Below the pieces are notes generated by a model, which did not search any database, had not been told where the DNA came from, and saw nothing but the letters and a program-made list of their open reading frames with translations. Below, in pieces: positions 1 through 10,000 of a DNA stretch of 64,000 bases (the stretch's first letter is position 1; every line of letters begins with the position of its first letter). The stretch is taken from assembly GCA_052400625.1 (NCBI GenBank), contig JBQTGH010000012.1, one strand, 5' to 3'. The position numbers and the translations under genes were made by a program. The DNA comes from Thermophagus sp052400625 (GTDB taxonomy: Bacteria; Bacteroidota; Bacteroidia; Bacteroidales; Marinilabiliaceae).

Positions 1-2
1 GT

Positions 3-2279
3 GGGTCAGTCCTTGACGCGACCACCAAAGCGCCACTTCCCGGAGCCAATGTGGTTTTGGAGGAAACGGGTGGGGGAACCACCACCAATATGGATGGTCA
101 GTTTGAGTTGAAAGGTGTTCCTGTTGGTCGTTATACACTTCAGGTCAGGTTTATCGGTTACGAGCCTGCTGTCATTCCCGAGTTATTGGTTGGTTCCGGG
201 AAAGAGGTGGTGGTAAATGTGGAGATGGAGGAGGCTGTTTCTAACCTGAAGGAGGTGGTGATAAGTTCCGGCTATCGGAAAGACCGTCCGGTAAACAGTA
301 TGGCGGTGGTGAGTGCACGTACCTTTTCGGTGGAGGAGGCCCGACGATATGCGGGAGCACTGGATGATCCGGGACGTATGGCCGGTAATTTTTCGGGGGT
401 AACCACTGCCGGAATTAATAATAATGCTATTGTGGTCAGGGGTAATGCGCCCAAAGGATTGTTGTGGCGGCTGGAAGGTGTGGACATTCCTGTGCCCAGT
501 CATTTCTCGGGTTCCAATGTTGCCGGGGGAGGTGGATTGACCATGTTCAGTGGTCAGATGCTCGCCAATTCGGAATTTTATACGGGTGCCTTTCCTGCCG
601 AATATGGCAATGCCACGGCCGGCGTTTTTGATATGAGGCTGCGCAATGGCAATAACCAAAAGCAGGAATTCGCGGCACAGGTGGGCGTGCAGGGAGTGGA
701 AGCCGCCGCCGAAGGCCCTTTCCGAAAAAAGTCGGGTGGTTCCTATCTCTTTAATTACCGCTACTCCACCATGGCACTGATCTTTGGTTTTTTACCGGAA
801 ACACGCGAGGGGACAGAAATTCCGGTATATCAGGATTTATCGTTTAAGGTGAATATGCCGGCGGGTGATTTGGGAATTTTTTCTTTATGGGGCATCGGCG
901 GTCTAAGTAAAAGTACTTCCAACGGCTTTGACCGGCAAGATAAGTGGACCTATCCCGAGGATCGGGAGAAGATGCGTTTTGAATACAATATGGGGGCTAT
1001 GGGGGTGACCCACAAAAAGGCTCTTTCGGAAAATACCTATTTGAATTCTACCCTTGCGGTGAATGCCGGCCAACATGTTTATAGTGAAAAAATCAGGTTG
1101 GATGCAAACGATCCCGAAGTGTTGACCCCCAAGTTGTTTGTGGAGAATGTAGAAGGTAAGCTGGCTTTTTCTTCGGTGCTGACAAGTAAAGTGAATTCCC
1201 GTTTATCTATGAAAGGAGGAGTGGATGCCGGGAATCTCTTCTTCGATCTTACCGGTGATACCCGGATGCCCCAATCGGGCGATTACGTCTCTTTCCTGGC
1301 GGGGGAGGGGCGCAGCTGGCTCTTGTCGGCCAATGCACAGGCGAAGTATATGATTGTCAATAACCTGTTTTTTACCGCCGGGGTGAATGCCTCCTGGCTG
1401 GATATGAATGATGAATTCAGAGTAGAGCCGAGGGTGTCTGCTGCCTGGCAGTTGCATCCCAACCACCGAATTTCGGCCGGTTATGGGAATCATAGCCAGA
1501 TAGAACCGCTCTTTGTTTATTTTGTAAGCCGGTATCATGATGAAACCGGGGCGGTCATCCATCCCAACCAACGACTCAAAAGAATGGGAGCTCACCATTT
1601 TGTGTTGGGCTACGACTGGTCGCCGGTGAAAAACTTTAGAATAAAGATTGAACCCTATTATCAGATGCTTTATGATGTTCCCGTGGAAGCCGGAACCGCC
1701 TATTCGATGTTGAACTTCCGAAGTGACTGGACCTTCGATAAATTATTGGTTAACGAGGGATCGGGCAGAAATATGGGTGTCGACGTCACCATCGAGCGGT
1801 TCCTGAAGGATGGTTATTATTATATGATCACCGGTTCGGTGTATGACAGCCAATATACGGGAGGCGATGGGGTGGAGAGACGATCGCGGTACGACGGAGA
1901 ATATGTGGCGAACATTCTGGGCGGAAAAGAATGGTTGGTGCGCGGGAAAAATCTGTTGGGCGCAAACTTTAAAGTCACCTTCATGGGGCCCTTTTGGTAT
2001 CATCCGGTAGATGAGGAGGCCACAGTTACTGCCGGAGAAATTGTCTATGACGACGACCTTCCCTTTGTGGATCGCCATTCCTCCCTGGAAACGCTGACCG
2101 ATTTCACCTTGACCTATCGGATTAATGCATCGAAGACATCGTCCGTTTTTGCTTTTCAGGTGAAAAATCTTGCTGGACGACAATACCAGGGAAAACGATT
2201 TAATCTGATGAGCAGAGAAATTGAAAATGAATTTTTCTATAGTGCCATCCCCTTTGTAAGCTATAAAATTGAATTTTGA
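3..2279 (+). CDS. TonB-dependent receptor, 5' end cut by window edge
   Basis: This is an outer-membrane TonB-dependent receptor whose 5' end lies before the window. The reading frame is open from base 3 and already codes for a carboxypeptidase-D-like regulatory domain (segment APLPGANVVLEE, then NMDGQFELKGVPVGRY). The GTG at 51 is therefore internal and not the start. A plug domain follows (about residues 90-210 of the visible part, with NNAIVVRGNAPKG and AEYGNATAGVFDMRL). The rest is beta-barrel ending in the aromatic C-terminus SYKIEF, as expected for BAM-dependent insertion. It lacks the usual SusC-type sequences and has no SusD after it, so it is more like a general TonB receptor than a SusC. 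Its substrate cannot be told. Its DNA is clearly richer in GC than the genes downstream. Confidence 0.85.
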   Translation, partial: GSVLDATTKAPLPGANVVLEETGGGTTTNMDGQFELKGVPVGRYTLQVRFIGYEPAVIPELLVGSGKEVVVNVEMEEAVSNLKEVVISSGYRKDRPVNSMAVVSARTFSVEEARRYAGALDDPGRMAGNFSGVTTAGINNNAIVVRGNAPKGLLWRLEGVDIPVPSHFSGSNVAGGGGLTMFSGQMLANSEFYTGAFPAEYGNATAGVFDMRLRNGNNQKQEFAAQVGVQGVEAAAEGPFRKKSGGSYLFNYRYSTMALIFGFLPETREGTEIPVYQDLSFKVNMPAGDLGIFSLWGIGGLSKSTSNGFDRQDKWTYPEDREKMRFEYNMGAMGVTHKKALSENTYLNSTLAVNAGQHVYSEKIRLDANDPEVLTPKLFVENVEGKLAFSSVLTSKVNSRLSMKGGVDAGNLFFDLTGDTRMPQSGDYVSFLAGEGRSWLLSANAQAKYMIVNNLFFTAGVNASWLDMNDEFRVEPRVSAAWQLHPNHRISAGYGNHSQIEPLFVYFVSRYHDETGAVIHPNQRLKRMGAHHFVLGYDWSPVKNFRIKIEPYYQMLYDVPVEAGTAYSMLNFRSDWTFDKLLVNEGSGRNMGVDVTIERFLKDGYYYMITGSVYDSQYTGGDGVERRSRYDGEYVANILGGKEWLVRGKNLLGANFKVTFMGPFWYHPVDEEATVTAGEIVYDDDLPFVDRHSSLETLTDFTLTYRINASKTSSVFAFQVKNLAGRQYQGKRFNLMSREIENEFFYSAIPFVSYKIEF

Positions 2280-2450
2280 TTTAGAGACAGATCACCATTC
2301 CTCCAACACCGGATTAATTCGAAATGATGGGAAGGGAAAGACCGTTAATTCGGTTTTTTGCGCCGTGCAAACGTGATGATAAAAAGCCGGAAAATATAAA
2401 AGGTTTGACGATCAGTGGAATAGGTTTTGGAGGAGCAGAAATAGGTGCAT

Positions 2451-2483
2451 GAAAAAAGGGCTGCCAGCAATGCCGACAACCCT
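2451..2483 (-). terminator. Rho-independent terminator, minus strand
   Basis: Read on the minus strand, AGGGTTGTCGG pairs with CTGGCAGCCCT through 11 base pairs including G-U pairs. The loop is five bases and six T follow. The G-U pairs would become A-C mismatches on the plus strand, so it works for minus-strand RNA. It can end both the small transcript and read-through from the sensor gene that stops at 2700. Confidence 0.6.
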
Positions 2484-2502
2484 CTAACCTTAACCCTAAC
2501 CC
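2451..2502 (-). ncRNA. Candidate orphan small RNA
   Basis: A strong-looking Bacteroidota promoter on the minus strand (2507-2536) is followed within about 50 nt by a hairpin and a run of six T, with no start codon between. The predicted RNA begins with G-rich tandem units (GGGTTA, GGGTTA, AGGTTA, then GAGGG) and ends in the terminator stem. It lies between two convergent genes and does not lead into any gene on its own strand. It could be a small regulatory RNA, or simply the terminator region of the sensor at 2700-6737 with a chance promoter. I do not recognise a known RNA family. Confidence 0.4.
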
Positions 2503-2506
2503 GATA

Positions 2507-2536
2507 CAAATATACGACGTTTTTTTATTTCGGCAA
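2507..2536 (-). promoter_or_regulatory. Bacteroidota-type promoter with overlapping palindrome
   Basis: On the minus strand a TTG (2534-2536) is followed after 19 bases by TATATTTG (2507-2514), an exact match to the Bacteroidota -7 consensus TAnnTTTG at the expected distance. A 14-base near-perfect palindrome, GGCAATAAATTGCC (2532-2545), overlaps the -33 element, so it may be an operator. The only thing downstream is the short candidate RNA. Confidence 0.5.
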
Positions 2537-2699
2537 TAAATTGCCTGAAAATATTTTGAAAAAAATGCACATAAAAAAAGTAGTGGATTGAACATTAGTG
2601 AATTATGTGTGTGTAGTTGCAAAAATATTTTTTTTTCAATAGATCATTTAGTAAAATATTGATCATTACCGAGCTCATAGGGGAGGGTGGTTGGAAATA

Positions 2700-5600
2700 T
2701 TAGGCCCTAGCATTATCTTTTTGAAATTCACTGGGCAGTTTACCAAACTGTTTATGGAAACATTTCGCAAAATATGAGGGATTATTGAAGCCAACGAGAT
2801 AACATATTTCATTGATCCGGTACTCTCCTTCAATAATCAGTCGTGCTGCTCGTTTCAATTTATAAACACGGATGTAGTCATTGGGTGTCATTCCAGATAT
2901 GCCTTTAATTTTTCGTTGAAGATTAGAACGACTCATTGATAGGAAGTTGGCCAGATGGTTTATAGAAAAATCGGTGTTTGTCAGATTGTTTTCGATTTCC
3001 TGATTGAGTTGGTTTAAAAATTCTTCATCTTTCTTATTGTTTGCGATACTTCCATAAGGTACAAAAGGAGAGTTGGCAAATTTTTCCAGGAGTCGCTCCC
3101 GATTCCGTACCAGACTATGTATTTGGGCCTTCAGATAGTCTAATGAAAATGGTTTTTCAATATAGCTGTCAGCACCGGCATCAAGACCCTGAATTTTTGT
3201 TTCGACATTGGTTCTGGCCGACAGAAGAATGATTGGCAGATGGCTGAACTGAGTGTTTTGTTTGGTACTTTGAACCAGCTCTAGGCCATCAATTTCAGGC
3301 ATAACAATATCACTAATGATAATGTCTATATTTTGAATTTCCAGTAGCTCCAATGCTTCTTTGCCATTGGAAGCTTTATAAACCGAGTACTCCACTTTTA
3401 GGTTACGTTCCAGAAAATTGCAAAGATCTTCATTGTCCTCCACAATGAGTAAATTAGGTTTACCATTGTTTTTGGCATTCGAGGTGTTGTTTGTATCCTG
3501 CTGAGGTAAGGGCACCTCATCCGGTGTAACTGAAGGCTGATTATTATTAAGATTTGTATTGATCTGAACCACAAAGCAAGTTCCCGGATGGTCGGGAACG
3601 TTTTTTAAAAAGATGGTACCATTGTGCTTTTCGGCCAATTGTTTTGAGAATGCCAGACCTATTCCTGTTCCGTATTTTTTATCATCATTGTTGGTGAAAT
3701 CGATTTGAAAGAATGGATCAAAAATACGTTTTCGATATTTAGGATCAATGCCTGGTCCGTCGTCAGAGACCGCTATTTCTATCCAGTCCTCCGTTTTATT
3801 CAAGGAGACGTTGATTTTATGGCTGGTAAATTTAAGCGCGTTGGTCATAAGATTACTGACAATTTTTGTTAGCGCATCTCGATCGGCATTGCAGATTACC
3901 GGATGGTTGGGAATATCGGTGGTTAGCAGGAGCTTTTTTTGTGACGCTGCCGGTTTAAATCGATAGCAGATATCGGCAATAAGGGTGTTGAAGTTGACCG
4001 GCTCGAAGTTTGGTGTATAGTGGTTTTCTTCAATTTTACGGAAATCGAGCAATTGATTGACGAGGTTGAGCAACCTTTCTGCATTTTTGTCGATGACCTG
4101 AATGTTTTCATCAATTTCGGACTTGCTGAGTCCTGAAGATTTGATGGAATCTAGGGGAGCCTTGATCAAACTAAGGGGCGTACGTATTTCATGCGCCATG
4201 TTCGTAAAGAAATTTATTTTGGACAGGTACATCTCTTTTTCTTTCTTAATTTTAAATTCTTCCAACTTTTTTTCATGCCGGGCATGGGAAATTTTCAGAT
4301 AAATTTTCGCCAAAGAAAGAATTATGATGAAAATGAGAATAGTATATGCAGTGTAAGCAAAGTTGGTTTTCCAAGGGGGAGGAAGGATTTCGATGGACAG
4401 GTCGTCTCCAACAGTATTCCACACACCGTCATTGTTGCAACCTTTTACTTTGAAAACATAATGTCCAGGGGCAAGATTAATGTAAGAGACTTGATTTTGT
4501 TTGGTGGTAGTTATCCAACTGGAGTTTAGGTTTTCGAGAATATAGGCGCATTTGTTTTTTGAAGGTGCTTGAAAACTGAGATTCACAAAGTTGATTCTGA
4601 ATGAGGCCTGATTATATTTTAGCGATATTTTCTTTGTCGTATTGAGGGCCTGATTAAAGACGGAATCATTAAGGGCTGAATCAGGAGAATCCAGCAGTTC
4701 GAATTTGGTTATCAAAACAGGAGGAACATATTTATTTGTTTTCAGATCGTTTGGATAAAAGGCATTAAACCCATTAATCCCGCCAAAATAAAATTTTCCG
4801 TTTCGGGCTTTGTATGTGGAACGATAGTTAAACTGATTGCTTTGCAACCCATCTTCTTGTGTGTAGGTTTTAATGGCTAAAGTGTTGGGATCAATTCTTG
4901 AGATACCTTTATTTGTGCTCACCCAGATGTATCCGTGATTATCATCCACGACACCGTATGTAACATTATTGGGGAGTCCGTTTGAATGGTTGATGGTCAA
5001 AAAATCATCCGAATCGTAGTTGTATTTGCAAATACCACCGCCTTCACTGGACACCCAGAGTCTGTGTTGCTCATCCAGAAAAACATCTGTCAGTTTATTG
5101 AAGCAAAGAGATTTTCGGTCGTTTGCTTTATGCCTGTAATTATTCCATGTTCCTGTTTCGGGGCTGCGTTTAAATAGACCATCTCCATAACAAGCCACCC
5201 AAAAGTTTCCCAAATGATCTTCGGTCATGTCATAAACAAAGCCTTTAATTTCAGGGATACGGGTGAAGTTATCCTTGTCCGGATTATACCGCGACAGACC
5301 AAAAGGAGTTCCTACATATAGAGATCCTGACTTAGATTGATATAGAGAAAATACACAATTGTCGTTGATGGTGTTGGTATCGCCGGGATGATACTGGTAG
5401 TTTTTAAATTTTCCTGTATTTAGGTCCATTACGTCCAGTCCTCTGGAGAAAGTTCCAATCCACAATTTGTGGTTTTTAAGTGCCAAAGCATGAATGTTAT
5501 GGTAGCTGATACTTTTTCCTTGCTCGGAAGGTATATAGGAAGTGAAAATTTTTGTTTTGGTGTCAAAGTAATTTAATCCGCCATCTTCAGTAGCAATCCA

Positions 5601-6737
5601 GAGATTACCGGCAGGGTCTTCACAAAACTGGCTGACCGCTTTCCCTGAAAGAGAGTTCTTGTGTTGTTTGGGATAATAATGTTCGATGATTTTACTGTTG
5701 GAAGATAGATAATGAACTCCTCCAAAATATGTTCCCACCCAGATCCCTTCTTCTCGGTCTTTGTATATGGAATAGACATTTTGGTCCTTTAGGCTGTGAG
5801 GATCACCGGGGTCATCTATTCTGTTGTATTCGAGTGTTTTTTTATTAAAGAGGTATAACCCGTCGTCGGCCCCAACCAAAAGTTCGTTTTTTTGATATTC
5901 GAATATTGCTCTGATATGTGTGATATAGGTCCGATCCTTTGAGCTAAAATAAGAAGTGAATTTGCCGGAGGTTCTGTTAAATCGAACAAGCCCTCCACTC
6001 CAGGTTCCCAGCCATAATTCTCCGTCTGAATCTTCTGAAATAGCCAGTATTTCAGGATCTTCTATGGGACTGTCGGGTTCTCGGGAGCCATAAGTGATAA
6101 AGGTGGTGGTCTCCTTGTTATAAGCACTGAGCCCATTTCGAGTCCCTATCCACATGGTGCCTGCATTATCGCGGTAGATTCTCCACACCAGATTGGAGCC
6201 TAAAGAGGTGCTGGTACTGCCTTGGGTATATTGAACCAATGTTTTGGTGGTTTTTGAAAAACAGAATACACCCTGAGTTGGAGTTCCAATCCAAATTTTA
6301 TCCTTATTTCCTGCTTTTATGGATGTTACAGTTGAATGAATAGAGACTCCGTCTTTCGTCCTGAAACTGAACGGGTTAAACTGTTCGGTCACCGGGTCGA
6401 ATAAATAGAGCTGATGATCCGTCCCTACCCATATTATGTGGTCTTCATCCTGAAAAAGATCCCGGATGAAATTGTTTCCAATGGATTGGGGATTTCCCGG
6501 TTCATGCTTAAAAATTTTAAACTCTTTTCCATCAAAACGATTTAATCCATCCTTGGTGCCAAACCACAAAAAGCCCTGATGGTCCTGTAGTATGCATTGA
6601 ACAGTATTTTCGGAAAGGCCATCGTTAACCTGGAAATTTTTGAATTTGAAATTGTAGGCAGCAGCCATCTGTCCCAAGTAAATGGTCAGTATAAAAATAA
6701 ATATCAGTGTTTTGGGCCACTTATAGGAAAAAAGCAT
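2700..6737 (-). CDS. Hybrid two-component system regulator (HTCS) 1
   Basis: This single-protein sensor and regulator of 1345 aa binds a glycan fragment in the periplasm and controls transcription. It has a signal/anchor segment (1-27) and a long run of two-component propeller repeats (about 30-690; recurrent WxGT-type turns such as LWFGTKDGLNRFDG and MWIGTRNGLS). A Y_Y_Y domain (about 705-785), a membrane helix (about 795-815) and a HisKA domain with H849 in AHEIRTP follow. The ATPase domain has boxes DDGPGID (992-998) and GTGIGL (1023-1028). A receiver domain carries D1143 and K1195, and an AraC-type HTH fills about 1250-1340. All key residues are present. It is transcribed divergently from the susC of PUL A, which is the usual place for the regulator of that locus. 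Confidence 0.95.
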   Translation of the reverse strand: MLFSYKWPKTLIFIFILTIYLGQMAAAYNFKFKNFQVNDGLSENTVQCILQDHQGFLWFGTKDGLNRFDGKEFKIFKHEPGNPQSIGNNFIRDLFQDEDHIIWVGTDHQLYLFDPVTEQFNPFSFRTKDGVSIHSTVTSIKAGNKDKIWIGTPTQGVFCFSKTTKTLVQYTQGSTSTSLGSNLVWRIYRDNAGTMWIGTRNGLSAYNKETTTFITYGSREPDSPIEDPEILAISEDSDGELWLGTWSGGLVRFNRTSGKFTSYFSSKDRTYITHIRAIFEYQKNELLVGADDGLYLFNKKTLEYNRIDDPGDPHSLKDQNVYSIYKDREEGIWVGTYFGGVHYLSSNSKIIEHYYPKQHKNSLSGKAVSQFCEDPAGNLWIATEDGGLNYFDTKTKIFTSYIPSEQGKSISYHNIHALALKNHKLWIGTFSRGLDVMDLNTGKFKNYQYHPGDTNTINDNCVFSLYQSKSGSLYVGTPFGLSRYNPDKDNFTRIPEIKGFVYDMTEDHLGNFWVACYGDGLFKRSPETGTWNNYRHKANDRKSLCFNKLTDVFLDEQHRLWVSSEGGGICKYNYDSDDFLTINHSNGLPNNVTYGVVDDNHGYIWVSTNKGISRIDPNTLAIKTYTQEDGLQSNQFNYRSTYKARNGKFYFGGINGFNAFYPNDLKTNKYVPPVLITKFELLDSPDSALNDSVFNQALNTTKKISLKYNQASFRINFVNLSFQAPSKNKCAYILENLNSSWITTTKQNQVSYINLAPGHYVFKVKGCNNDGVWNTVGDDLSIEILPPPWKTNFAYTAYTILIFIIILSLAKIYLKISHARHEKKLEEFKIKKEKEMYLSKINFFTNMAHEIRTPLSLIKAPLDSIKSSGLSKSEIDENIQVIDKNAERLLNLVNQLLDFRKIEENHYTPNFEPVNFNTLIADICYRFKPAASQKKLLLTTDIPNHPVICNADRDALTKIVSNLMTNALKFTSHKINVSLNKTEDWIEIAVSDDGPGIDPKYRKRIFDPFFQIDFTNNDDKKYGTGIGLAFSKQLAEKHNGTIFLKNVPDHPGTCFVVQINTNLNNNQPSVTPDEVPLPQQDTNNTSNAKNNGKPNLLIVEDNEDLCNFLERNLKVEYSVYKASNGKEALELLEIQNIDIIISDIVMPEIDGLELVQSTKQNTQFSHLPIILLSARTNVETKIQGLDAGADSYIEKPFSLDYLKAQIHSLVRNRERLLEKFANSPFVPYGSIANNKKDEEFLNQLNQEIENNLTNTDFSINHLANFLSMSRSNLQRKIKGISGMTPNDYIRVYKLKRAARLIIEGEYRINEICYLVGFNNPSYFAKCFHKQFGKLPSEFQKDNARA

Positions 6738-6844
6738 GTCGTAGAATGTTGTTGATTGCTAAATAAATGAAATCTTTTGAGATGTCAATACAAAAATTAG
6801 GTCAAGTAATAAAAATCTTTAGGCATTGGATTGCTATTAAATAA

Positions 6845-6869
6845 ATATTTTAACATTTGGTTAAAATAT
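6845..6869. promoter_or_regulatory. Perfect inverted repeat in HTCS1/susC intergenic region
   Basis: ATATTTTAAC and GTTAAAATAT are exact reverse complements separated by five bases. They lie about 110 bp from the HTCS1 start and 133 bp from the susC start. It is too AT-rich and lacks the T-run for a terminator, and its place between divergent regulator and target suggests an operator. This is inference. Confidence 0.4.
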
Positions 6870-7002
6870 GGTAGGTTTTGAAGCATTAATTGTATAAGGA
6901 TGTTAAGAAATGGTTTTAATTTGCAATCAGTTCAATGACAAATCTTCTAGATTGCTATTGGAAGTACCCAAAAGGTTGTTTAACTCAAATTCATATTCTA
7001 TT

Positions 7003-10000
7003 ATGAAAAAATACTTGTTATTATTTGTAATGCTTATTCCGATAACGGTGTTATCACAAACGATTACTGTTACCGGCCGGATTGTTGATAGCACCGGAGA
7101 ACCTATTCCCGGTGTGTCGGTAGTGGTGCAGGGCACCTCCACCGGGACTATAACGGATTATGAAGGAACTTTCCGATTAGGGAATGTTCCTCCAGATGCA
7201 ATTTTAATTTTTTCTTTTGTAGGGATGAAAACTCAGAACATTAATGTAGAAGGAAGGACTATTATTAATGTCACAATGGAGGAAGTTTCTTATGGATTGG
7301 ATGAGGTGATTGCTGTGGGATATGGAGTACAGAAAAAAGAATCAATCACAGGAGCCATATCAGGAGTAACTTCAAATGATCTCGAAAGTGTCCACGCATC
7401 TACTGTAAGTTCCACTATTGCCGGGAAAATGGCAGGGGTTTCATTTCGGATGCCAGATGGTCGACCTGGAGCCAGTGCCAACATACAAATTCGTAATATG
7501 GGGAACCCACTTTATGTAATTGATGGGGTCCAAAAGGATGCGGGTCACTTTAACAACCTGTCACCAAACGATATTGAAAGTATTACCATATTGAAGGATG
7601 CTTCAGCCGCTATTTATGGTGTTAGGGCCGCTAATGGAGTTGTGGTTGTAACCACTAAAAATGGAAAGCTTAATGAAAAAAATACAATCAATATTGATGC
7701 GTATATTGGATGGCAGAATTGGTCACGTTTTCCTGAAACGGTGGATGCCTATGAATGGATGCTAGGGAAAGCATATGCGGATATGAATCAAACAGGAAGT
7801 ACCTCTATTACCCCTGAAGAGTTGGAATTATGGAAAGTGGGAACCCAGCCTGGATATCAGAGCTTTGATTGGTATGATTATATTATAAAGCCTAATGCCC
7901 CCCAGAACTCCATAAATGTTAATACCAGAGGGGGATCAGAAAAGATAAACTACTATCTTTCTTTTACGCAATTGAACCAAACCTCCGTTCTAGGGAGGGA
8001 GTTTACCTTTGACCGAACAAATATTCAAACAAATGTAGATGCACAAATTGCCAAAAGTCTGAAAGTAGGGACTCGAATTAATGGACGAGTTGAGACTCGA
8101 GATAATCCAGGAGTACCAGGTACTGATGATTACTGGGCACCTCGTTTTGCATTGTTTCGTAATCGACCAAGCTGGCGTCCCTATGCCAACGACAACCCTG
8201 AATATATCAATCATATTCCCAATATGGAAACGAACTGGGCGCTTCTGAACAAAAAAAATTCAGGATATTGGACTGAAGATTGGCGAGTGTTGGATCTTCA
8301 ATTCATTGCTGAATATCAAACGCCAATTGACGGTTTAACGGTTAAAGGGTTATATTCTTATTATATTGCAGATCGATTGATGAATGGACACGAATATACT
8401 TATGATGCTTATAGTTATAACCCGGAAACTGATGAATATTATATATCATTTTCTAATAAAAATCCGTGGCGGGAACGGGGTACACATAAAAACATTGATA
8501 ATGTCTGGCAGGCTCAGGTAAATTATAGTAAGACCTTTGGAGATCATGATGTCAATGCAACATTTGTAAATGAACGTATTGAAAGAAGGGAGCTGGATGT
8601 GTGGGTTCACTCAGTGCCTAAGACAAATGCTTTGCCTCTCATTCAGTTTAACGACATGGATTCTTATGATGATGTAGATTTCGAACAAGCAAGGATAGGG
8701 TACATTGGGCGATTGAATTACAATTATGCTAATAAATACTATCTTGAATTTTCAGGTCGCTATGATGGTTCCTGGAAATTTTCTGAAGATGACAGATGGG
8801 GATTTTTCCCTTCTGCTTCACTTGGATGGAGGATTACTGAAGAGAGTTTTATGGACAACTTGTTAGGCAGTAGTAGCTTTGATTTAAAGCTTAGAGCATC
8901 GTACGGGGAGTTAGGAGATGATGATGTGGGAATAGGAGCCTTTGATTATTGGTCCGGGTACAACTATGGGACTTCAGTGGTGACCCTTGATGGAGAGCAG
9001 ATAACTGGTGCAAGATATAAAGGCGAACCTATCACTTCAATTTCGTGGTATACCAGTAAAATTACCGATATAGGTGCAGACTTTGCATTTATGGGAGGAA
9101 AAATTAATGGGACTCTGGATTATTTCTATCGTAAACGTGAAGGGCTAAGAGGCAGAAAATATGACGTACTTGTTCCAAATGAGTTAGGTTATTCCTTACC
9201 CGATGAAAATGTAAACAGTGATGCTACCATGGGTGCTGAGGCCATGTTAATTTATCATGGTAATGCCGGGGAGCTCGATTACTCCATTGGAGGTAATATA
9301 TCATATGCCCGAAATAAATTTTTAGAATCGTATAAACCACGTTTTGGAAACTCATGGGATTATTTCCGAAACTCCTCTGAAGACAGATGGACAGGAACCT
9401 ACTGGGGATACGAAGTAATTGGCCAATTTGAATCTATTGAGCAAATTAATAATTATGAAGTTAATAATGACGGTGTTGGAAACCGCGATATGCTTCCCGG
9501 AGACCTCATTTACAAGGATGTTAATAGAGATGGAGTAATCAATGAAATGGATATGAGACCTATTGGTTACCCTCGCGACCGAAATCCAATACTAAATTTT
9601 GGCTTTAATTTAACAGCTGAATATAAAGGATTTGACTTTCGAGCTGATTTTTCAGGAGGAGCCATGTTCTCTTATAATCAGGGATGGGAAATGCGTTGGC
9701 CTTATCAGAACACTGGTAACCTTTTGGCTCAATTCTATGATGATCGTTATCATCGATCCGATCCTTTCGACTTAAACAGCGAATGGATACCAGGTAATTA
9801 CCCTCCGTTGAGATTTAATGCCGGTTGGCATAATAACTACAATAAAAATTCCACTTTCTGGCTCACCAACGTTCATTATCTTCGTTGCAGAACACTGGAA
9901 ATCGGATATTCCATCCCGAAATTACTCTTGGAAAAATTCGGATTGGAAAAAGCCCGATTCTTCTTAAATACTTATAATTTATTCTCACTCGATAATGTTA

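Noticed and set aside
183..659. Long antisense ORFs opposite the first TonB gene and other coding regions
   Set aside because: They mirror the codon structure of real genes on the other strand and lack protein-like patterns.
2314..2622. 102-codon minus-strand ORF
   Set aside because: It runs through the promoter, the candidate small RNA and the terminator and has no protein-like pattern.
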